DNA of 64,000 bases, taken from positions 62,001 to 126,000 of the forward strand of contig JAWKIL010000007.1 in the NCBI GenBank assembly GCA_041394285.1. Reading direction: 5' to 3'. The notes under the pieces were generated by a model, which was given only the letters and a program-made list of their open reading frames with translations, did not search any database and had not been told where the DNA came from. Positions within the stretch are counted from its first letter, which is position 1. Each line of letters starts with the position of its first letter. Shown one piece after another: positions 1-8,252 of the stretch. Made by a program: the position numbers and the translations under genes. Source of the stretch: CADEDH01 sp041394285. GTDB lineage: Bacteria > Actinomycetota > Acidimicrobiia > Acidimicrobiales > SZUA-35.

Positions 1-1482
1 GATGTGGAGCAGGGGCGAGGTGTCGCGCAGCCAGCCGATCCGGTCGGAAACCGAGGCGAACACCTCCACCACGAAGCTCCACACCACCAGCCCGTAGGTG
101 ACGGCGACGGCCCGCCGGGGCCACAGCCCGAAGGCCAGGGCGCCGACGCCGAGGATGAACACCGACGGCGGGGCGATGTTCAGCCCGGCCCGCACCAGCT
201 GGCCCAGGCCCAACCCGGCACCCTGGCTGTCGGCCCCCACCCAGGCCGCCACCCCCGTACCCAGGCTGGCCGCCGTCACCAGGGCCAGGGCCACGACCAG
301 GCGCACGGCCAGCCACCGCCACCGCAGCACGGGCCGCACCAGCAGGTTGTCGAGGTGGCCGGCGGCCTCCTCGTTGCGGATGGCGGCCACCTGGCCGGCC
401 ACCGCCACCGCCACCAGACCGGCCGCCACCAGGAACACGTAGCCCAGGTAGACGACGGCTCCGGCCCCGGTGGCCCCCAGGCGCTGGATCACCGCCTCGA
501 GCGTCGGGTTGCCGGTGAGCGACCGTCCGGCGGCCTGGGTGACCAGCCCGAACACCAGCCCGGTCACGGCCAGCACCGCCACCCAGGCCATCACCGACCA
601 GCGGGTGAGGCGCAGCGTCAGCCCGGCCTGTCCGCCCAGCAACAGGGTGTGGGGCCGGCCGGCGTCCCCGGTGGGCAGGGCGCTGGAACCGAGGTCCCGC
701 CGACCGGCCAGCACCACGGCGATCGCCGCCCCCGTTGCCACCAGGGCGACGATGGGAGCGAAGGCCAGGGGCCGCGACCCGGTGAGCGGGCGCAGCTCTT
801 CCACCCAACCCAGCGGGGTCAGCCACCGCAGCCACCCCAGGCCGGGGTCGGAGTCGGCCGCCATGCGGATCACATAGGCGGCGGCGATCCCGCCGGCCCC
901 CATCAGGTTGGCGTCGTGGCGGGTGGCGGCGAGTTGCGACGCCACAGCGCCGACGGCCATGAACATGGCGGCCACGGCCGTCACCGCCGTGGCGTAGAAG
1001 CATGCCGCCCCCGCCCCGATCTGCACCTCGGCGCCCCGCCCGGCCGCCGCCGACAGCACCGCCGTGGGCAGCCAGAGGGCGGCCAGGCCCACACCCAGCC
1101 CGGCCAGGGTCTGGGCCGTGGCCTGGCGGCGGGTGGTGGACCCGGCCAGCAGCAACTCCCACCGGCCTCCGTCCTCCTCGCCCCGCAGGGCGCGGGTGCC
1201 CCACAGCAGGCCCCAGGTGGCGGCGAGGATCGCCAGGGTCAGCATCGTCTTGTAGGCGGTGTAGCCGGCCACCGTGTCCATCCCCCGGATCAGACCGAAC
1301 AGGGCCTCGAAGGCGGCGTTGCCCTCCATGGTGGCGGCCAGCGCCGCCCGGTCGGCCGGGGTGGGGAAGGTCGACACGTAGGTGGTCATGGTGGCGGCGA
1401 CCATGGCCCCGAAGAGCAGCCCCCACAGGGCCCCGGACCGGCCGGCCCGGCGGGCCACCATCCGGAACACCACGAACCTCAT
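1..1482 (-). CDS. ABC-2 type exporter permease (polyketide-antibiotic exporter type), 3' end cut by the window
   Basis: Membrane subunit of an ABC exporter. 494 codons are visible and the gene continues past base 1. The translation opens MRFVVFRMVARRAGRS and is a succession of hydrophobic Ala/Val/Leu/Gly segments. Two similar juxtamembrane motifs, GEEDGGRWELLLAG near residue 110 and NEEAAGHLDNLLVRP near 370, show that two ABC-2 halves are fused in one chain, the arrangement of the 'exporter of polyketide antibiotics' (TnrB/COG3559) permeases of about 530 residues. The ATG at 1482 overlaps the stop of the upstream ATPase gene by four bases (ATGA), so the two are translationally coupled. The substrate cannot be told from the sequence. 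The long plus-strand reading frame over this region is only a GC-bias shadow. Confidence 0.85.
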   Translation of the reverse strand, partial: MRFVVFRMVARRAGRSGALWGLLFGAMVAATMTTYVSTFPTPADRAALAATMEGNAAFEALFGLIRGMDTVAGYTAYKTMLTLAILAATWGLLWGTRALRGEEDGGRWELLLAGSTTRRQATAQTLAGLGVGLAALWLPTAVLSAAAGRGAEVQIGAGAACFYATAVTAVAAMFMAVGAVASQLAATRHDANLMGAGGIAAAYVIRMAADSDPGLGWLRWLTPLGWVEELRPLTGSRPLAFAPIVALVATGAAIAVVLAGRRDLGSSALPTGDAGRPHTLLLGGQAGLTLRLTRWSVMAWVAVLAVTGLVFGLVTQAAGRSLTGNPTLEAVIQRLGATGAGAVVYLGYVFLVAAGLVAVAVAGQVAAIRNEEAAGHLDNLLVRPVLRWRWLAVRLVVALALVTAASLGTGVAAWVGADSQGAGLGLGQLVRAGLNIAPPSVFILGVGALAFGLWPRRAVAVTYGLVVWSFVVEVFASVSDRIGWLRDTSPLLHI

Positions 1483-2429
1483 CGCGACGCTCCCGACCGG
1501 TCGGGAGCGGCCGGTTCCAGCACCGTTGGCGGGCCGTCGTCGGGATCGCCGTAGCGGCCGCCATAGCGGGACAGGAACAGCTCCTCCAACGACGGCTCCC
1601 GGCTCACCAGGCGCCGCACGCCCACCGGGGTGAGCACGCTGAGCAGGGGTCCGATCCCGCCCACCACCTGGCACCGCACCGTGGTGCCGTCGACCGTCAC
1701 GCCCGACAATCCCGGCACGCCGTCCAACGACGGCACCGGCCCCTCCAGCTCGGCCTCCACCTGCATGGCCGCCAGGTGGCGGAGCTCGTCGAGCCGCCCG
1801 ATCTCCACCAGCCGGCCGGCCCGCAGGATGGCCACCCGGTGGCACGTGGCCTCCACCTCGCTGAGCAGGTGCGACGACAGGAACACGGTCTGCCCCCGGG
1901 CCTGGGCTTCGGCCAGACAGGCCTGGAACTCCCGCTCCTTCAGGGGGTCGAGCCCGCTCGTGGGCTCGTCGAGCAGGAGCAGGTCGGCCCGGCTCATCAG
2001 CGCCGCGATCAGCACCAGCTTCTGCCGGTTCCCCTTCGACAGCGACCGCACCCGGCGGGACGGGTCGAGCTCGAACCGCTCGATCAGCTCCTGACGGTAG
2101 GCGGCGTCGACCCGGCCCTGGACCCGGCCCAGCAGGTGCAGGGTCTCGGTGCCGGTGAGCGACGGCCACAGCGCCACCTCCCCCGGCACGTAGGCCAACC
2201 GCCGGTGCACGGCCACCGGATCGCTCTGGCAGTCGGCCCCGAAGATCTCGGCCCGCCCGGCGGTGGCCCGGATCAGGCCCAGCAGCAGCCGGATGGTGGT
2301 GGTCTTGCCCGACCCGTTCGGCCCCAGGTAGCCGAGCACGTCGCCTTCGGGCACCTCCAGATCGAGCGAGTCGAGCGCTGCCAACGAGCCGTACCGCTTG
2401 GTCAGGCCCACCGTGCGGATCGCAGCCAT
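1479..2429 (-). CDS. ABC exporter ATP-binding protein, DrrA-like
   Basis: Nucleotide-binding subunit that powers the downstream permease; cytoplasmic face of the membrane. 316 residues. Walker A GPNGSGKTT is at residues 36-44, the signature LSKGNRQKL near 138-146, and Walker B LLLLDEPTSGLD near 158-169, followed by the switch histidine in FLSSHLLSEVE. The C-terminal 90 residues have no motif but match the length of DrrA/YadG-type drug exporter ATPases. The ATG at 2429 is chosen because AGGAGG lies seven bases upstream and the Rossmann-like MAAIRTVGLTKRYG starts there; the frame stays open further upstream but without similarity. Stop overlaps the permease ATG. Probably a resistance or self-protection exporter, substrate unknown. 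Confidence 0.93.
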   Translation of the reverse strand: MAAIRTVGLTKRYGSLAALDSLDLEVPEGDVLGYLGPNGSGKTTTIRLLLGLIRATAGRAEIFGADCQSDPVAVHRRLAYVPGEVALWPSLTGTETLHLLGRVQGRVDAAYRQELIERFELDPSRRVRSLSKGNRQKLVLIAALMSRADLLLLDEPTSGLDPLKEREFQACLAEAQARGQTVFLSSHLLSEVEATCHRVAILRAGRLVEIGRLDELRHLAAMQVEAELEGPVPSLDGVPGLSGVTVDGTTVRCQVVGGIGPLLSVLTPVGVRRLVSREPSLEELFLSRYGGRYGDPDDGPPTVLEPAAPDRSGASR

Positions 2430-2536
2430 CCCGGCACCTCCTGATCGGCACCTCGCCGTCGGCGGCGGGGCGCCCAGAGCTGACACTACCCGCCTCGTCT
2501 GGCCCCCGGGTGGTGGCACACAGCACACTGAGAGCC

Positions 2537-4273
2537 ATGAGCGATCCGACGTCGACCCCCCACGCCGCCGATCCTGCCGCTGCCGCCGATCCCGCCGCCG
2601 CCGCAACGTCGGCCGAGCCCGCCGTCGTCGACGCCGTGGTGGTGGGGGCCGGCTTCGCCGGCATGTACATGCTGTACCGGCTGCGGGAGCGGGGCCTCAC
2701 CGCCATGGTGCTCGAGGCTGGCACCGACGTCGGCGGCACCTGGTACTGGAACCGCTACCCCGGGGCCCGCTGCGACGTGCCCTCGATGGAGTACTCGTAC
2801 TCGTTCGACCCCGGCCTGGAGCAGGACTGGGAGTGGACGGAGCTGATGGCGGCCCAGCCCGAGATCCTGGCCTACGCCCGCCACGTGGCCGACCGCTTCG
2901 ACCTCCGCCGGGACATCACGTTCGAGACCCGGGTGACGGCCGCCCACTGGAACGACGATCGCCAGCGATGGCACGTCCGCACCGACCGGGGCCATGACGT
3001 GGAGGCCCGGTGGTGCATCATGGCCACCGGCTGCCTGTCGGTCCCCAACACGCCGGACCTGCCGGGCCTGGGGTCGTTCGCCGGCACCGTGCTCCACACC
3101 GGGCGTTGGCCCAAGGAGGAACCCGATCTCACCGGTCTGCGGGTGGGGGTGGTCGGCACCGGTTCGTCGGGTGTGCAGGCCATCCCGGTGCTGGCCGAAC
3201 GGGCCGGCCACCTCACGGTGTTCCAGCGCTCGCCGGTGTACACCGTGCCCGCCGGCAACAAGCCCCTGCGACCCGAGACGGCGGCCGAGTTCAAGGCCCG
3301 CTACGCCGAGATCCGGGAGCGGCAGCGCAACTCGGCCACTGGATTCCTCGGCCCCCTGGCCCTCAAGGAGCCCCGCCCGCCCCGGACCGACGGCGACGGT
3401 GTGAGCGGTGCCAGGGAGGGCGGCGGCAGCGGCCGCAGGGGCCTGCTCGACCTGCCCCCCGAGGAGCGGGAGGCCGCCTTCGACCGGTTCGGACCCGGCG
3501 CTTACCAGCGGTTCCGCGACGTCTACACCGATCCCGAGGCCAACGAGGTGGCCTGCGAGCTGTTCCGGCGGGAGATCCGCAAGATCGTGCAGGACCCCGA
3601 GACGGCGGCGGGGCTCGAACCCCGGGAGTACCCGCTGGCCTGCAAGCGGCCGGTGATCGACACCCACTACTACGAGACGTTCAACCGGCCCGACGTGACC
3701 CTGGTCGACCTGCGCCGCAGCCCCCTGGTGGAGGTGACGCCGGCCGGGGTCCGCACCACCGAGGGCGAGGTGCCCCTCGACGTGCTCGTGCTGGCCACGG
3801 GGTTCGACGCCATGACCGGCGCCCTGAGCCGGATCGATCTGACCGGCCGGGCCGGTCGGCCGCTGAGCGACGTCTGGGCCGACGGCCCCCGTACCTACCT
3901 GGGCCTCCAGATGGAGGACTTCCCCAACCTGTTCATGGTCAACGGGCCCGGCAGCCCGTCGGTGCTGTCGAACATGATCGTGTCGATCGAGCACCACGTG
4001 GAGTGGATCGCCGCCGCCCTCGACCATCTGGCCGCCGCCGGCCGCACCACGATCGAGCCGGCTCCGGAGGCGGTGGAGGCCTGGGTGGCCCACGTCAACG
4101 AGCTGGCCGAGGGCACCATGTACACCGCTCCCAGCTGCAACAGCTGGTACCTGGGCTCGAACATCGAGGGCAAGCCCCGGGTGTTCATGCCCTACGTCGG
4201 GGGCTTCGGCCGCTACCGCCAGCGGTGCACCGAGATCGCCGACGCCGGCTACGACGGCTTCGTGCTGGCCTGA
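2537..4273 (+). CDS. Flavin-containing monooxygenase, Baeyer-Villiger type I
   Basis: NADPH- and FAD-dependent oxygenase expected to insert oxygen next to a ketone or to oxidise a heteroatom. 578 residues. After an Ala/Pro/Asp-rich leader of about 30 residues comes the FAD-binding GAGFAG (residues 37-42), then GGTWYWNRYPGARCD typical of BVMOs, the type I BVMO fingerprint FAGTVLHTGRWP (about 181-192; consensus FxGxxxHTxxWP/D) and the NADPH-binding GTGSSG right after it. The second conserved motif LATGFDAMTG near 418 is also present. The ATG at 2537 is an internal start of a slightly longer open frame. It is divergent from the ABC exporter and followed 52 bases later by an SDR gene, so alcohol-to-ketone-to-ester chemistry in one operon is plausible. 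Natural substrate (steroid, terpene or alkyl ketone) not deducible. Confidence 0.9.
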   Translation: MSDPTSTPHAADPAAAADPAAAATSAEPAVVDAVVVGAGFAGMYMLYRLRERGLTAMVLEAGTDVGGTWYWNRYPGARCDVPSMEYSYSFDPGLEQDWEWTELMAAQPEILAYARHVADRFDLRRDITFETRVTAAHWNDDRQRWHVRTDRGHDVEARWCIMATGCLSVPNTPDLPGLGSFAGTVLHTGRWPKEEPDLTGLRVGVVGTGSSGVQAIPVLAERAGHLTVFQRSPVYTVPAGNKPLRPETAAEFKARYAEIRERQRNSATGFLGPLALKEPRPPRTDGDGVSGAREGGGSGRRGLLDLPPEEREAAFDRFGPGAYQRFRDVYTDPEANEVACELFRREIRKIVQDPETAAGLEPREYPLACKRPVIDTHYYETFNRPDVTLVDLRRSPLVEVTPAGVRTTEGEVPLDVLVLATGFDAMTGALSRIDLTGRAGRPLSDVWADGPRTYLGLQMEDFPNLFMVNGPGSPSVLSNMIVSIEHHVEWIAAALDHLAAAGRTTIEPAPEAVEAWVAHVNELAEGTMYTAPSCNSWYLGSNIEGKPRVFMPYVGGFGRYRQRCTEIADAGYDGFVLA

Positions 4274-4325
4274 CAACGGGAATATCCTCCCCAGCGCCAG
4301 CTCTCCGTCCCGAAAGGACCGCGCC

Positions 4326-5105
4326 ATGCCCCGATTGAACCTGACCGACTCCTCCGCCATCGTCACCGGTGGCGCCTCGGGCATCGGCGAGGCGGCCGCC
4401 CGCCAGCTCGCCGCTCTCGGGGCCAAGGTGGTGATCGCCGACCTCCAGGAGGACCGGGGCCAGCAGGTCGCTTCCGAGGTGGGCGGCATGTTCGTGCGCT
4501 GCGACGTGTCGAGCGAGGAGGACGGCCAGGCCGCCGTCCTCGCCGCCTCGGAGATGGGGCCGCTGCGGGCCCTGGTGAACTCGGCCGGCCTGGGCCGGGC
4601 CGCCCGCACCATCGACCGCAACAACGAGCCGATGGCCCAGAAGGATTTCGACTTCGTGATCCGCATCAACCTGCTGGGCACGTTCAACATGCTGCGGCTG
4701 GCGGCTGCCGCCATGGGCAAGACCGACCCGCTCGACGACGACGGCCAACGGGGTGCGATCGTCAACCTGGCCTCGGTCGCCGCCTTCGACGGCCAGATCG
4801 GCCAGGCCGCCTACTCCGCCTCCAAGGGGGGTGTGGTGGGCATGACCCTGCCCATCGCCCGGGACCTGTCGGCCGCCGGGATCCGGGTCAACACGATCGC
4901 CCCCGGGCTGATCGACACCCCGATCTACGGCACCGGCGAGGAGTCGGACAAGTTCAAGAACCACCTCGGCCAGTCGGTCCTGTTCCCCAAGCGCCTCGGC
5001 TCGGCCGAGGAGCTGGCGTTCATGATCGTCGACGTGATCACCAACCCCTACATGAACGGCGAGGTGATCCGGGTCGACGGCGGCATCCGCATGCCGCCCC
5101 GGTAA
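4326..5105 (+). CDS. SDR-family 3-hydroxyacyl-CoA / hydroxysteroid dehydrogenase
   Basis: NAD(P)-dependent alcohol dehydrogenase of the classical short-chain family, 259 residues. Cofactor-binding TGGASGIG is at residues 14-21, the acidic residue after beta-2 (VVIADLQED) indicates NAD rather than NADP, NSAG follows near 90, Ser of NLASVAAF near 143, and the catalytic YSASK at 163-167. The insert with NNEPMAQKDFDFVIRINLLGTFNM and the ending NGEVIRVDGGIRM are like the HSD10 / 3-hydroxyacyl-CoA dehydrogenase type-2 group. Start ATG follows GAAAGGACC. Co-directional with the BVMO, 52 bases downstream, so it may supply or remove the ketone. Followed at once by a 32-bp palindrome. Confidence 0.9.
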   Translation: MPRLNLTDSSAIVTGGASGIGEAAARQLAALGAKVVIADLQEDRGQQVASEVGGMFVRCDVSSEEDGQAAVLAASEMGPLRALVNSAGLGRAARTIDRNNEPMAQKDFDFVIRINLLGTFNMLRLAAAAMGKTDPLDDDGQRGAIVNLASVAAFDGQIGQAAYSASKGGVVGMTLPIARDLSAAGIRVNTIAPGLIDTPIYGTGEESDKFKNHLGQSVLFPKRLGSAEELAFMIVDVITNPYMNGEVIRVDGGIRMPPR

Positions 5106-5124
5106 TTCAGCCTGGAAGCTGATT

Positions 5125-5156
5125 CCATCCTGTCGGCCGATCGGCCGACAGGATGG
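5125..5156. promoter_or_regulatory. 32-bp perfect palindrome covering the chemoreceptor start region
   Basis: A perfect inverted repeat with two 16-base arms and no loop (arm reads ccatcctgtcggccga). It begins 20 bases after the SDR stop and its right arm contains the first possible ATG of the chemoreceptor (5153) and the only Shine-Dalgarno-like AGGA (5150-5153), which would serve the GTG at 5159. It has no T-tract. It may end SDR transcription, hide the ribosome-binding site in mRNA, or bind a dimeric regulator. Confidence 0.7.
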
Positions 5157-5158
5157 CC

Positions 5159-7114
5159 GTGTTCCGCAACCTCGAGGCCAAGATCACACTGTCGGCGGTG
5201 GTGGCCGTGGCCGCCACCGCCATCGCCGTGTCCGGCGCGGTGTACGCCGTGAGCGGCGAGTTCGTGGCCAAGGCCAGCGGCGAGGCCGACGCCCAGATCG
5301 AAGCGCAGCTGCAGGAGCTGACCACCGGGTCGGCGGCGCTGGTCAACACGACCGAGCAGGCGTTGTCGCAACAGCTGGCGGTGGACATCGCCGCCATGAC
5401 GTCGTACGCCGCCGCCCTGGGTCCGTTCCGCCCGGGCGAGACCCAGCTCGAGTGGAGCGTGACCAGCCCCGGCAGCGACAAGGTGGAGGCCGTCACCCTG
5501 CCCCAGCTCATGGTGGGCGACACGTCCCTCGGGCAGCAGTCCGATCCGGACCGGCCGGTGCCGGTGGTGGACTGGGTGAGCGAGGTCACGGGGGCCCGGG
5601 CCACCATCTTCCAGCGCATGAACGAGGGCGGCGACATGCTCCGGGTCGCCACCACCGTGCCCGGCTCGACCGGCAAGCGGGGGATCGGCACCGCCATCCG
5701 GGTCACGAACGCCGACGGCACCCCCAACCAGGTCCTGGCCGCGGTGCTGCGGGGCGAGACCTACCAGGGGGTGGCCACCGTGCTCGGAACCGGGTACCAG
5801 ACCGTGTACCAGCCGATCACGGGCCCCGGAGGCGGCGTGATCGGCATGCTGTTCGTGGGCATACCGCAGGACACGGTGTCGCTGCTGACCGATTCCCTGG
5901 AGCAGAAGGTCGTGGGGGACTCGGGCTACGTCACCGTGGTGCAGGGATCAGGCGTCAACCGGGGCCGCAAGTTGGCCGGCCGGGACGACGGAACCCAGGT
6001 GGGCGACGATCTGCTCAAGGCCGAGTCGACCGCCTCCTGGCTCGGCGCCGCCATCGACACCGCCACCGCTCTGGACGAGGGGCAGGTGGCCGACATCGAG
6101 CTGCCCGACGTGGACGGCGAGCCCATGCTGGGCATGGTCGCCTACGACCGCTCGTGGGACTGGGTGATCATCACCCGGGCCCACCGGAACGAGTTCGACG
6201 CCGTGTCCGACGCCGTCGCCGCCGGCCGGGCGCGCATGTTGGCCTTGATCGGCGCCGCCTCGCTCGGTGGGGCCGTGCTGGGCGGCATCCTGGTCGGGCT
6301 CCGGGTCCGCCGCCTCACCCGCCCGGTGGTGGGAGCGGGGGAGAACGTGCGCCGCGTGTCGAGCGGTGACGACGGGCTGACGGCGCTGAGCGGCCACCTG
6401 GCCCGGTCGGCCGAGGCGTCGGCCCGGGCGGCCGAGGCCACCGCCGCCTCGGCCAACCAGGTGCGGGACGATCTGGGCGGGCTGTCGAACACCGTGGACG
6501 AGCTCACGGCCGCCATCGAGCAGATCTCGGCCGCCACGGCCGAGGTCAGCATGGTGGCCGCCTCCGCCGTCGACGCCGCCCGCACCAGCACCACCAGCAT
6601 GGACCACGTGCTCCAGCGCAGCGGCGAGGTGGGCCAGGTGGTGGACCTGATCACCCAGATCGCCGAGGAGACCAAGCTGTTGGCCCTGAACGCCTCCATC
6701 GAGGCGGCACGGGCCGGCGCCGCCGGCCGGGGCTTCGCCGTGGTGGCCGACGAGGTGAAGAGCCTGGCCCAGCAGACGGCCGAGTCGACCGGGACGGTGG
6801 CGGAGAAGGTGTCGGCCATGACCGCCGAGACCAGCGCCGCCGACGAGGCCATCACGGGAGTGGCCGACGTGATCCAGCGCATCGAGGACCTCCAGCGTTC
6901 GATCGATTCCGCCGTGCAGCAGCAGACCGACACCACCATGGCCATCGCCCGCACCATCGAGCAGGCGGCCGAGCGGGCCCGGGCCATCTCGGCCCAGGCC
7001 GACGTGGCCAACCGGGCCGCCGCCTCCTCCGCGTCCGATGCCGGCGCTGTCCGCCAGGCCGCCCAGCGCCTGGCCGAGGCGGCCGAGACCCTGGAGCACG
7101 CCGTCTCGGGCTAG
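5159..7114 (+). CDS. Methyl-accepting chemotaxis protein with periplasmic Cache-type sensor
   Basis: Transmembrane chemoreceptor that controls CheA. About 651 residues. One membrane segment lies at the N-terminus (ITLSAVVAVAATAIAVSG), then an extracytoplasmic domain of about 320 residues containing GPGGGVIGMLFVGIP, typical of Cache3-Cache2 sensor domains, a second membrane segment (MLALIGAASLGGAVLGGILVGL, near 360), a weak HAMP-like stretch (LTRPVVGAGENVRR), and the signalling coiled coil with hairpin tip IAEETKLLALNASIEAARAG near 503. No CheR pentapeptide at the C-terminus. The GTG at 5159 is preferred to ATG 5153 because AGGA sits five bases before it; both start just at or in a 32-bp palindrome. 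Ligand unknown. Confidence 0.9.
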   Translation: MFRNLEAKITLSAVVAVAATAIAVSGAVYAVSGEFVAKASGEADAQIEAQLQELTTGSAALVNTTEQALSQQLAVDIAAMTSYAAALGPFRPGETQLEWSVTSPGSDKVEAVTLPQLMVGDTSLGQQSDPDRPVPVVDWVSEVTGARATIFQRMNEGGDMLRVATTVPGSTGKRGIGTAIRVTNADGTPNQVLAAVLRGETYQGVATVLGTGYQTVYQPITGPGGGVIGMLFVGIPQDTVSLLTDSLEQKVVGDSGYVTVVQGSGVNRGRKLAGRDDGTQVGDDLLKAESTASWLGAAIDTATALDEGQVADIELPDVDGEPMLGMVAYDRSWDWVIITRAHRNEFDAVSDAVAAGRARMLALIGAASLGGAVLGGILVGLRVRRLTRPVVGAGENVRRVSSGDDGLTALSGHLARSAEASARAAEATAASANQVRDDLGGLSNTVDELTAAIEQISAATAEVSMVAASAVDAARTSTTSMDHVLQRSGEVGQVVDLITQIAEETKLLALNASIEAARAGAAGRGFAVVADEVKSLAQQTAESTGTVAEKVSAMTAETSAADEAITGVADVIQRIEDLQRSIDSAVQQQTDTTMAIARTIEQAAERARAISAQADVANRAAASSASDAGAVRQAAQRLAEAAETLEHAVSG

Positions 7115-7184
7115 GAGGGGTGGCGCCCGGTCGCGGGGCCGCACTCGATGGGCGTTGCCGTCACCGGTCTTCTATGTTGAGGCC

Positions 7185-8252
7185 GTGCGAGATTTCACCC
7201 TGGCCCCCGAGATCGAGGAGCTCCAGGCGGCGGCCGAGCGCCTGGCCCGGACCGAGCTGGAACCCAACGTCCGAGACGCCGAAGCGGCCGGGCGATGGCC
7301 CGATGCCGTCCTCGACGTGCTCGACGGCTTGCCCCTGGGCGGCCTCGATCTTCCCGAGGAGCTGGGCGGCGTGGAGGCCGGGGCCACGGCCAAGGTGGTG
7401 GCCCTGGAGACGCTGGCCCACGCCGACGCCAGCGGCCTGGCCGGCGCCGATCGGCCCGGGCCCACCGTGGGCGCCGTCATGGCCTGCCCCGACCGGGAGC
7501 TGGCGGCCCAGGTGGCGGCGACCGGGCTCGACCGCTCGGCCCAGGCCGCCCTCACCGTGATCGACCCGGAGCACGGCGCCCACGAGCTGCCGTGGGGGCC
7601 GGGCCTGCCGCCGCTGCGCTGGATCTGGGTGAGCGAGGGCGACACCCTGCGCCTCCACGAGGTGGCCGGCACACCCACCCCGGTGCAGGTGCTGGCCTTC
7701 CAGGCGTCGGCGCCGGTGAGCATCGCCTACGCCGACACGGTGATGCGGGGCAGCTGGACGCTCGGCCCCCGTACCAGCCTCGACGTGCGGTCCCGGGCCC
7801 GCCTGTGGGGCGCCGCGGTGGCCGTCGGCATCGCCCAGGCGGCGCTGGAGGAGACGATCGAGTACGCCACCGACCGGATCGTGTTCGGCAAGCCGGTGGC
7901 CCACCACCAGGGCAACGCCTTCGACCTGGCGGCCGCCGCCGCCGGCGTGCACGGGGCCCGCCTGGTGGTACGCGACGCCGCCGCCGCCTACGACCGCAAC
8001 GAGCCCGACGCCGGCTTCTGGGCCACCCAGGCCTGGTTGGAGGCCATGGACGCCGCCTTCAATGCCACCAACACCGGCATCCAGCTCCTCGGGGGCCACG
8101 GCTTCATCGCCGACCACCTGGCCGAGAAGCGGTTCCGGGAGGCCCGCATGCTGGCGCTGTCGGTCGGCGGGCGCGACTGCGCCGAGGCCGACGTGGCCAC
8201 CTTCGTTCTGGAGATAGAGGATCCGCTGACCGCGGGACGGGAGTTGTCATGA
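7185..8252 (+). CDS. Short acyl-CoA dehydrogenase-like subunit
   Basis: 355 residues, about 30-40 shorter than usual acyl-CoA dehydrogenases. The N-terminal helical domain (DFTLAPEIEELQAAAERLAR) and C-terminal helical bundle (YATDRIVFGKPVAHHQGNAFD, GGHGFIADHLAEKRFREARML) are recognisable, but the central beta domain is reduced and the FAD/substrate motif MTEPGAGSD is absent. In actinobacterial steroid and acyl-CoA oxidation such a protein often forms an alpha2-beta2 heterotetramer with a full-length partner encoded next to it (FadE26-27, FadE28-29 type); the next gene overlaps it by four bases and fits that role. GTG at 7185 is the likeliest start; its ribosome-binding site is poor, so the start is uncertain by some codons. 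No catalytic role is claimed for this subunit alone. Confidence 0.87.
   Translation: MRDFTLAPEIEELQAAAERLARTELEPNVRDAEAAGRWPDAVLDVLDGLPLGGLDLPEELGGVEAGATAKVVALETLAHADASGLAGADRPGPTVGAVMACPDRELAAQVAATGLDRSAQAALTVIDPEHGAHELPWGPGLPPLRWIWVSEGDTLRLHEVAGTPTPVQVLAFQASAPVSIAYADTVMRGSWTLGPRTSLDVRSRARLWGAAVAVGIAQAALEETIEYATDRIVFGKPVAHHQGNAFDLAAAAAGVHGARLVVRDAAAAYDRNEPDAGFWATQAWLEAMDAAFNATNTGIQLLGGHGFIADHLAEKRFREARMLALSVGGRDCAEADVATFVLEIEDPLTAGRELS

Noticed and set aside
4..1554. 516-codon plus-strand open frame
   Set aside because: His/Gln/Pro/Gly-rich shadow of the minus-strand ABC permease, which has proper membrane helices and couples to its ATPase.
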